Positions 56,307 through 64,000 of a DNA stretch of 64,000 bases are shown one piece after another. The stretch is from Mikania micrantha. Taxonomy: Eukaryota > Streptophyta > Magnoliopsida > Asterales > Asteraceae. Location: contig CM018680.1 of NCBI GenBank assembly GCA_009363875.1, positions 75,085,811 to 75,149,810 on the forward strand, read 5' to 3'. Numbering within the stretch: the stretch's first letter is position 1; every line of letters begins with the position of its first letter. The notes beneath the pieces are model-generated. The model was given only the letters and a program-made list of their open reading frames with translations, did not search any database and had not been told where the DNA came from. A program made the position numbers and the translations under genes.

Positions 56307-56549
56307 GATGGTTCGAATGTTAGCCCTTTCTTATTGCGTTAACCGAATAACTACATCTTATTACTTTAGGGCCCACATTAAAGTAAATCTAAGGGTTTAG
56401 TGTTTTTCTTCTTTTTTATTAATTTAAGTGGACCCTACATTATTTAAAAAAGAAAAAACATACACCTTTAAATTTACTTTAATGTGTGGCCCAAAGTAAC
56501 AAGATGTAGTTATTCGGTTAACACAATAAACATGAGTTAACATTTGATC

Positions 56550-56584
<35 letters not shown>
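56303..56584. mobile_element. Foldback element G
   Basis: Flanked by long TA runs (and a CT run at 56556-56570). Ends carry GTTAGC-N13-GTTAAC (56319-56343) and GTTAAC-N13-GTTAAC (56517-56541). Arms include aactacatcttattacttt and attaaagtaaatctaagg with their complements. It is the same family as element F, about 5.6 kb away. Confidence 0.8.
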
Positions 56585-57344
56585 GGGGAAGGATATTCTA
56601 CAAAGGATAAAAACCTTAAAAAGTGTAAGAAGCAACAAACATAAGACATGTGTACATTAGGTTAAAGGATATAAATGTAAAAAAAAAAAGATGTTGCACA
56701 TGCAAGTCACCACAAGTCCTTTTATGGTGTTTTTGAACACGAAAAACATTATAAACATTTAAGTTTATGCATGGTGTTATTCAAACTTAGGTTTATGGTG
56801 TTCACGAATAAACATATTGAACACTAAAAACACTATAAACATTTAATTTTGTGACGCATCTATACGTTTTGTGACTTTTACGTTTTATGTTCAAGTTTTA
56901 TGATGTTTTTCGAGTTATTTTATGGTGTTTATTCGGATATTCATGAAACTTAAACTGGACAGTTTATGGTGTTTTTAGAGTTCAGACATATGAATCATCC
57001 GAAAACACCATAAAACGCAAAATTCATATACAATAAATTCAGATCGGGTTTTTTTTATATCAATATTATACTCGTTGAAAAGATAAAAAAAATGCTCGAT
57101 TTTATTGTGTAATTTTTTTTAAATAATAATAACATATAAAAAAGTTATAAACGTTTTTTGAAAAAGGAGAAGTTGTTAAAAAAGTCAACAATAATCACAA
57201 TACCCATTATACTCCTACAACCATTTAAGTTTCCCCTTAATTATCTCTAATAATGTGTCATAATTACAACCATCCATCTAAAAAATCAATGGCTCAAATC
57301 TCTTCATACACTTTTTAAGGTTTTAAGCCTTTGTAACCTAACCC
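56585..57344. mobile_element. Foldback element H
   Basis: The left end AGGGGAAGGATATTCTACAA with ataaaaaccttaaaaagtgta pairs with the right end tacactttttaaggttttaa and tttgtaacctaaccctata. The interior has several 'ttatggtgtttttgaacac' type repeats. The subterminal aaaaaagttataaacg block is shared with element A. TA runs lie at both ends. Confidence 0.7.
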
Positions 57345-57385
57345 TATAATATATATATATATATATATATATTTGTGTGTGTGCG

Positions 57386-57648
57386 TGCGTGTGAATTGTA
57401 TCATATGAAAACTCAATCTTATATTAGAAAACCCTCAAACTCTATCCGGTTCATTCTTTTGAAATCTTGAAAATAAAAATGTTATCAACATTTAATCATG
57501 TTAAAATTAATTTGTTTATTCAAAACCTATTTTTTTATTTTACTTTAACGTTGATAACATATATAATTTCAAGATTCTAAATGGATGATCCAAATATGGT
57601 TTAAAAATTCTTTTTAAAATTGAGTTTTCACATAATACAATATATATA
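57386..57648. mobile_element. Foldback element I
   Basis: Left arm gaattgtatcatatgaaaac, then tcaatctt, pairs with right arm aattgagttttcacataata, then caat. Inner parts gttatcaacattta/aacgttgataac also pair. A TA and GT microsatellite lies on the left. Confidence 0.65.
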
Positions 57649-57950
57649 AGGTATTTTTGCCTAAAAAGATTAAAAACTAATTGAATTTTAACATGTGGCA
57701 TGATAAATCTTATTTTTTGTATTATATTTTTATTTTTTTTGTACTAAATTTTTTTTACTAGATTTTTTGTGTTTTTTTGCACTAGATTTCTGTTTTTGTA
57801 CTATATTTTTATTTTTTTGTATTAGCTTGTTTTATGTACTGTATTTTTGTTTTTATTAGTTTTAGTATGCCACATATCAAACTCCTATTAGTTCTTACTC
57901 TTAATAGATAAAAATCTCTTCTTAAGGGATTAACTCCTCTATATATATAT
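57649..57950. mobile_element. Foldback-like element J
   Basis: The left part aaaagattaaaaactaattg followed by acatgtggcat pairs imperfectly with the right part atgccacatatcaaactcct, then attagttcttactctt. The middle is T-rich with ttttttgcactagattt words that are the inverse of the repeat at 19971-20165. TA runs lie at both sides. Confidence 0.5.
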
Positions 57951-58150
57951 AGGGTTTGAATACTTTGAAAACCTAATTTTAAAGAGAAAACCCTTAAACC
58001 CTATCTCAGCTGTTAGATCAAACTTATTTTAGTTTTTAATTAATTAAAAAGAAGAAATATGTGGTCCACAATTAACGTTGATTATTTTATTGAGGTTTTA
58101 AAAAGAAAATACATTTTATACCTTTAAGAGGTAAAAGAGACTTTTTCCCG
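57951..58150. repeat. Possible half of another foldback element
   Basis: The sequence begins after a TA run with AGGGTTTGAATACTTTGAAA, as other elements of this type do, but no inverted partner was found. Tail (gattattttattgaggtttt) may be a remnant. Confidence 0.35.
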
Positions 58151-58535
58151 ATATCTCTCATCTCTCTTTCTCTGTCCGCCAGTCTCTCTCATCTCTCTTT
58201 ATATTGCCTGACAGCTTTACCACCCTTCTTTCTATTGCCTTAACATAGATCACCGTTGGTCTATGTTAAGAGTTAAATAAAACCCTTTCTTTCTATTGCC
58301 TGGCAGCTTTGCCACCCTTCTTTCTTTTGCCGGAAGATATACATGTGTAGTGTTTCTCTCATCTCTCTTTAAGATTGTCTGACAGCTTTACCACACTTCT
58401 TTTTATTGCCTTGACATAGATCACTGTTAGTCTATGTTAAGAAATAAATAAAACCCTTTCTCTATTGCCTGACAGCTTCAGCTTTACCACCCTTCTTTCT
58501 TTTACCGGAAGATACACATGTGTAGTGTTATTTTT
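58150..58535. repeat. Tandem repeat, ~190-bp unit, about two copies
   Basis: Units contain in order ctctcatctctcttt, attgcctgacagctttacca, cccttctttctattgcctt, aacatagatcac, gtctatgttaag, aaataaaaccctttct and ccggaagatacacatgtgtag. Copies start near 58182 and 58353. Confidence 0.65.
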
Positions 58536-59000
58536 AGGATACACATGTTTAATTTTATATACGGACATCAGAATTATCAAAACAACAAAAAACTACACAT
58601 GTGTAGCAACAAACATAATAAAACATTTCACATTTGTATTTTTACATATAAAACAAACATTACACATGTGTAATTTTATACAAGAACATCAAAATTACCA
58701 AAACAACAAAACCACACGTGTAGAAACAAAACTGTACAAGTTTTAGTACACAATACACCTGGTCAAGCAACAACCATAAACATCTAAAAATCTACACATG
58801 TGTAAAATAAAAATGTACAAATTTTACAACAAACAATACACATGATCAAAGCACCACACATGTGTAGCAATATAAATTGTACAAATTTTAAAACAAACAA
58901 TACACATGGTCAAAACACTACACATGTGTAGTAATATAAATGTACAAATTTTACAACAAAAATACACATGGTCAAAACACAACACATGTGTAGTAATAAA
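58514..59000. repeat. Array of ACACATGTGT palindromes
   Basis: Seven perfect ACACATGTGT sites start at 58514, 58595, 58672, 58794, 58856, 58920 and 58982, with further one-mismatch versions between. The last four are part of a tandem repeat of 62-64 bp (acaaattttacaacaaacaa followed by tacacatggtcaaa). The array stops where an LTR begins at 59017. Confidence 0.8.
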
Positions 59001-59016
59001 AATGTACAAGTTTACT

Positions 59017-59413
59017 TGTGACACCTCATATTTTCCAGGTCAGCATTTAAATTATTTTAATAATAATTTGTATTATTATTAAATACGTGGCAATAGAATT
59101 ATTAATATTTAGTGACACACGTGGCACAACAGTCCACAAACACACAGATAATTCGAGAAATTATCGTAAAACGCTCGCACGTGTCTTGAATAACGAACGT
59201 TGGTGAATTAAACAAACCACAGTCCAATTTCACAACACTTAGGTTCTAGGGAACCTAAAATGAGTGAAACAATGCTAATATGTCGAGAATCAATGATCGT
59301 AATCGTGAAATACGCGAAAATCGGTTCGAAACAATAAAATTGGGCCTATTGGGCTCCTCTAGGACCCATCGCGGTACGCTAAGGGCCACTGGTTGAGCCT
59401 TGGCGGTACGCGA
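59017..59413 (+). repeat. Truncated LTR of the first Tekay-type family
   Basis: The sequence starts TGTGACACCTCATATTTTCC and follows the sense strand of the LTRs described at 26639-37794: aataacgaacgttggtgaat, ttaggttctagggaacctaa and catcgcggtacgc. It is in the opposite orientation to the intact element. It is cut at 59413 by the next LTR. Confidence 0.85.
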
Positions 59414-60399
59414 TGTCACACCCCGGGCCGGCGGGAACGGATCGGGTTTTCCCGTCGGGCGGAAGGTTCCCGGGGCGCGATATCTTTGAATGATAATCAA
59501 ATGATCAGATTGTTTACATAGCACATGATAAATAAATGAGAAATTTCTAACACATCCATGATATAGAATTACAAGATTAAATTACACAGTATCGTTCATA
59601 ATTTAATCAAGTAAATCTACCAAAAAGAATCAATGTAACTATATCTTGTATATGTACAAGATATACAAAAGATGATTCATATCCTTGTTTCCCCAAAAGC
59701 ATGCAACACAAAATAAAGCTAGGTCTTCTAAAAGTCCACTAGCTTAATCTTTGCATGTATATGTCTACACCTGTTCGTCACCTGAGAAACATGTATTTAA
59801 AACAAAGTCAACACTAGGTTGGTGAGTTCATAAGTAAGTTAATGTAAAACCTTGATTCATTCACATGCACATTCACAATGATAATATGTTACTCGTATGA
59901 TTGTCTGATTCACTTGTTCATCCAATGGCTCCTCAATAGTTATAATCACAAGTACTATATCATCCTAGTAGTGTTGCTTATATATAGGGCATATGTAAGG
60001 GAACTAAGCCCTAGCCAACATCCCACCACAACACCACTAGAACTCCACACTACTTGTAATACAACTATTGATTTCCATTCTCAATTCACATGTTATCTCT
60101 TCCTTGATCACCTGTGTTCTCATGTATAGAATAATAATATGATACGTGGTAATTATCAAACCTAAGTTTTGATAACCAATATATGTGTTAAGGATATTAG
60201 ATTTATTAAATCCATTCCTTAAATTATTCTATAGTTGTGGGGTTAACTGTTGTTTCACTTCTAAATATTAAAAGTGTTAGTTAACTGTTCATCATGTGTC
60301 TCCAAATGTAGCGTATAGAATCCGAATGGAATCCATTTTAAATCCTCACGTAATCAGATTAAAATGCATTCCATTCTCTCCTATCCCGCCGTGTGATCC

Positions 60400-60790
60400 C
60401 AAAGTTTCCGTGTGGGATTGTATCATGTGATTAACAAAGTCGAATAAAAACTTGTCTTATTACGTTATGATAATCGGGTGTAAATGACAAGAATCCCATG
60501 AAGTTACGTTATCATGATCGTCATTCACTGTAAATGATAAGAATCGTCATTTACTGAATCCATGTGTTCCCAAAGTATCCGTGTGGGAATGTTCTCGTGT
60601 GTTTAACAAAGTCGAATAAGAACTTGTCTTATTACATTATGTTAATTATGTGTAAATGATAAGAATCCCATGAAGTTACGTTATCATGATCATCATTTAC
60701 TGTAAATGATAAGAATCCCATGAAGTTACGTTATCATGATCATCATTTACTGTAATCCGTGTGATCCCAAAGTCTCAATGAGGGATTGCT
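60400..60790. repeat. Tandem repeat inside the second LTR
   Basis: A unit of about 150-180 bp starting ccgtgtgatcccaaagtttc and including acaaagtcgaataa, cttgtcttatta and aagaatcccatgaagttacg occurs about twice, with a third partial copy at about 60755. The sub-block gataagaatcccatgaagtt…catttactgtaa (about 55 bp) is additionally repeated. Confidence 0.7.
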
Positions 60791-62159
60791 CTCGTTATGC
60801 TTATGTGTAAACTGTCTAGGTATTTGCTCATGTGAAAATAACTAAGTGTTATAAGCTATTATCTTATAACTAAGTTATTCTAATGTGTTGATGATTAAGA
60901 AATTACATTATCATAATCATCTGAGTTTCCCTGTTATCTCATAATCATACAAGCATGCATACAATGATAAACGATAATAAACAATTTAATATTATCTAAA
61001 TCAAAGTATAAATAACATGTTAAGCAAAACTTTTAAATAAATAAAAGTAAACATGTTTCTCAGCCCCGAGAGTTAAAATCAGTTAAGATTAAAGTAAAAG
61101 GGGGCATATGAACTCACCTGGTAGTTGTAAGGTTGACTTAGCTTAAGATAACGAAGACACGCGCTCTTTGTTGTTCTTGACTGGTTGTTTCACGTTCCTG
61201 TATTGTGCACATGTTGTTGTAACTTATAAGTATAAGTTGTATAGGTTTATGTGCGTGTACATGTTAATCCTGGTTTGGTCATCAACCTTTGGTGTTAGTC
61301 CTTATTCGACCCAATATAATTCAAATTGATTTGTTATCAATCAATTGATTTAGTTTAAGTCTTATGTTTGGTTAAAGTTTATGACCAAAGCTTTATTCCC
61401 ATTACTTACTAATACTTTTAACTTGGTATCATAAAGATTTAAATGAATTAAACGTCATCAATCGTTTATAACCTTGAATTAATTTGAATTTAAACCAATT
61501 TGGGCCGTGTATGGGTGTGTGCCTTATAATTGTCGTGGGCCGTTATTCGCGTGGGCTTAAGTTAAACAACATGGGCCGAATAGTAATTTAAATGGGCTGT
61601 AGAAGTATGTGTGGCCCAATCGAGATGGGCTTGGGTTGGTTGTTTCTTATTGGGCCGAACTACAATGATGGAACTAGTGTATAAGTTGTGGGCTAGATGT
61701 AACCATGTTGCGGGCTGAGTTTAAACAGGTTGTGGGCTGGGAAAATTAAAGGGCCTGTTGGACTTCGGTGGTCTAGGCCAAGGAACCGGCTGTTGGGCCT
61801 TAAGAGCTCTCATGGTTGATCAATTAAATTGGGCTAAGTCTAGTGGTATTGGGCCAACAGAAATCGAAATCTGGGCCAATTGAGATCATCATGGGATGCC
61901 TCGGGATTGTGGGCCTAAAGCGATTGTGGGTCCAACATAATCACCGTTGATTTATTCATGAAGAATGTAGGCTAAATAAGAAATTATGACTGCATAATTT
62001 AAGTAACCCACATGCTATCCTATTCTCTCAAATTGGGTGGGCCGATAGGTATGTTATTGGGCCAGAATGTATGTGGCCACAAAACGTGAGTTTGTTTACA
62101 CAGAGATGTTCGACTGCTTCAGTAAATCGAAGGATGAAGTCCTCCTGGCAGCGAACCTA

Positions 62160-62600
62160 CCATCCCGTGCATGAGGTTCGGCCATGTAATAACTGGGGTT
62201 CGGCATCTATGGCAGTACATGGGTTTGTGGACTTGAATGGGTTCGGCTAGGAGATGACGTGCATGAGTTCGGTGACTGTCAAGTGTGTAAGGTTCGGAGG
62301 ACATGTGGGTTCGTGAATGAAACTTGGTTCGTGGGTGCCTAGGGTTCGTCACCTATCATAGGGTTCGCCGCCTTCCTGCTGGTTCGTGAAGCAGAACCTG
62401 CCCATGGTTCGCCACCATGGTTCGGTAGGGTTCGTTCGCAGACCATGGTTCGTGACATCGGGGAGGGTTCGCGGTTGTCTCCACAAGGCTCGTGAGCAGG
62501 AAGGGTTCGGCATTGTTTGAACAGCAAGGGTTCGTTCGAAGATAGTTGCAAGGCTGGTCGAAAGTTCGGTCGGTTTCTTTGATGACTCGTGACCTGTACT
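62160..62600. repeat. GGTTCG-word array inside the second LTR
   Basis: GGTTCG or one-base variants occur about 17 times in 440 bases, mostly followed by G or T. Spacing is irregular at about 15-35 bases. Several overlapping open frames on the minus strand arise from this composition. Confidence 0.65.
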
Positions 62601-63780
62601 GAACATCATCATCCCCACCGGTTGCTAAGCTATACATTAAACCAGTCGAGTTGTATATGATCGATGTGTGGACAAACAGTGATGATTACCGGTTGTGTGT
62701 GTGTGTGTTGCATAAACAAGACACGAAAACCCTATTTTTCAGGGTTTTTCTTCAACTAATACCTTGAGTTTCAGTGGTTAATCTTCCCGATCGGTTGTAC
62801 TTCCTTGTAGAGGACGTCGAGGGCTACGCGTGGGTTCAAGAATCACCCAAATCGGGCTAGAAACGAGTGAGTTATGAGCTCTTGAAGGTGGTTTGGTGGT
62901 GTTTCTTGATGGTGGCCGGAATTTTAAGAGAGAGAGAGGAAATTTGGATGTCAAATGAAAGAAACACTTCATTTAACCTATTTATATCACGTGTGGTGTC
63001 CGGGTCCGTTTCGGTTGCTCGGTTCGTAAATTTGTCGCGTATCCGGATTTTTACGCGTAATTAATTAAAATAAGAAAATAAATAAATAAAGACTTTAATC
63101 AAATTAATTTGATGAGTTTCAAAATTGTAAAAATGTTTATTATTTTTATTTAATTAAATTAAATTTCGTTTCGCGTCGTAATTCGTTTTCGTTTCGTCGA
63201 ATCGCGTCACCATCGCGCGTATTCGTTCGAATCGTCATTCGAACGAACACGACGATGGTTTTGCTTTCCGACTTTTGTTTTCTACTTTCCAGTCATCATT
63301 TCAGAACGTTAAACTCACAGATATGTTTGTGTGAATCGTCACCCACTCAAACACATTGTCAGTTCGTTATTCTGAAACGACACTGCAGTTTATGTTTAAA
63401 TTGTGTTTCCTCACTGTCGAACTCAACTAAACATCCTGTTTTCATCTTGTATTCACATTGAATTGTCGGCCATCTGATTCCTGTCATCTATGGACACCAG
63501 ATCGCAACCGATTTGTTTCTGATAATTGTTTGAACACCGTTGTTTCTCATGTTTTGTTGTGTTAACTGTAATTAAGTTTTCACTTAATAAACACAACTAA
63601 TGTTTCAAATGTACGTTGTACTTAATGTATTTAAGTTTACACGAAAATACGTACAACCGTCCTTGTATTTAGAATCCTGTTAATACAAAAATGTTCACAA
63701 ATACGTATGTACACATAGTTACTGTATGCAAGTACACATACCGTACGAACTTGCCGGGCGGTCGGGTACTAGTTGTCACA

Positions 63781-63800
63781 GTCTCCCCTTGTTAAAGAAA
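63781..63800 (-). other. Polypurine tract of the second element
   Basis: On the minus strand AACAAGGGGAGAC abuts the LTR edge at 63780. Like the first element, it is preceded by a cgggacgaaatt block, which supports close kinship. Confidence 0.8.
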
Positions 63801-63834
63801 TTTCGTCCCGAAATTTAAGCATAAAGATCGGTCT

Positions 63835-64000
63835 TTACTTCTCGAACAGATGGGGATACTTGGCTTTCATGTTGTCCTCGCGTTCCCAAGTAAATTCTGG
63901 TCCACGCTTGGAGTTCCATCGAACCTTTACAATAGGGATACGGCTACGTTTCAGTTTCTTAACTTCACGTTCCATAATCTCTACAGGTTCTTCAATGAAG
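63835..64000 (-). CDS. C-terminal end of Pol of the second Tekay-like element (partial)
   Basis: The frame continues from beyond the right edge and stops at TAA (63837-63835). The visible 54 residues begin FIEEPVEIMEREVKKLK and include IPIVKVRWNSKRGPEFTWER, ending KAKYPHLFEK. They match closely, residue for residue, the chromodomain-like tail of the intact element's polyprotein (29420-29560). This is the end of integrase/chromodomain. Whether the rest is intact cannot be seen. Confidence 0.88.
   Translation of the reverse strand, partial: FIEEPVEIMEREVKKLKRSRIPIVKVRWNSKRGPEFTWEREDNMKAKYPHLFEK

Larger units (their letters stand above)
59414..63780 (-). repeat. 3' LTR of a second Tekay-like retrotransposon
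   Basis: The edges are TGTCACACCCCGGGCC at 59414 and AGTTGTCACA at 63780, followed at once by a polypurine tract and pol sequence. The length of 4367 bp is long, as in this clade. It holds a tandem repeat at 60400-60790 and a G+C-richer stretch with many gggcc words (61500-61950) and ggttcg words (62160-62600). Several small open frames in it are judged non-genic. The 5' half of the element lies beyond the window. Confidence 0.85.

Noticed and set aside
62119..62637. Cluster of four overlapping minus-strand frames
   Set aside because: They overlap in different frames across the GGTTCG-word array inside an LTR and show no domain.

Overview
The window is nuclear DNA of a flowering plant. Introns are short with GT-AG borders, every host gene has a clear angiosperm family, and most of the sequence is A/T-rich intergenic DNA filled with plant transposable elements (chromovirus LTR retrotransposons, hAT, Helitron, SINE, CACTA-like and foldback MITEs). 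The style of the repeats suggests a eudicot, perhaps Asteraceae, but that last step is a guess. No bacterial, organellar, rRNA, tRNA or CRISPR feature was seen.

Five host genes can be supported. (1) 567-1484 (+) is an intronless AP2/ERF transcription factor of the ERF062/RAP2.4 (DREB A-6) type. (2) 3262-7574 (-) is a seven-exon ARID plus HMG-box protein like Arabidopsis HMGB15; I worked out the splice sites, and the joined exons keep one frame of 466 codons plus stop. (3) 12796-15622 (-) is a three-exon membrane-anchored GTD-binding (DUF593, myosin-binding/zein-binding type) protein of 563 aa. (4) 17115-17796 (-) is a two-exon GPI-anchored lipid-transfer protein of 167 aa. (5) 47133-47360 (+) is a 75-aa secreted peptide precursor ending in SPGVGH (PIP/PIPL or CEP-like). 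A kinase exon fragment at about 43889-43978 (-) is a probable gene relic. These genes show no functional grouping; they are ordinary neighbours on a plant chromosome.

From 21.4 to 38.0 kb the window is a stack of nested insertions. Foldback element A (21.4-22.8 kb) is followed by a Helitron-like relic, then foldback element B, which carries a 2.9-kb solo LTR. Foldback element C follows, interrupted by a complete Tekay-type Ty3/gypsy retrotransposon (26639-37794). That element has two 2702-bp LTRs, the 5-bp target duplication AAATG, an initiator tRNA-Met primer site, a polypurine tract, one uninterrupted gag-pol frame and an extra upstream reading frame. It looks very recent. A fragment of the same LTR family lies at 59017-59413, cut by the 4.4-kb LTR of a second Tekay-like element (59414-63780) whose pol gene runs off the right edge.

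From 38 to 59 kb the sequence is intergenic with many small elements: a 697-bp Helitron, SINEs, hAT elements, a duplicated CACTA-like segment, tandem repeats and a dense series of foldback MITEs bounded by TA microsatellites. The most interesting unexplained signal is that four of these foldback families, with unrelated interiors, share a terminal motif GTTAAC-13 nt-GTTAAC, with the same 13-nt spacing at all eight ends examined.
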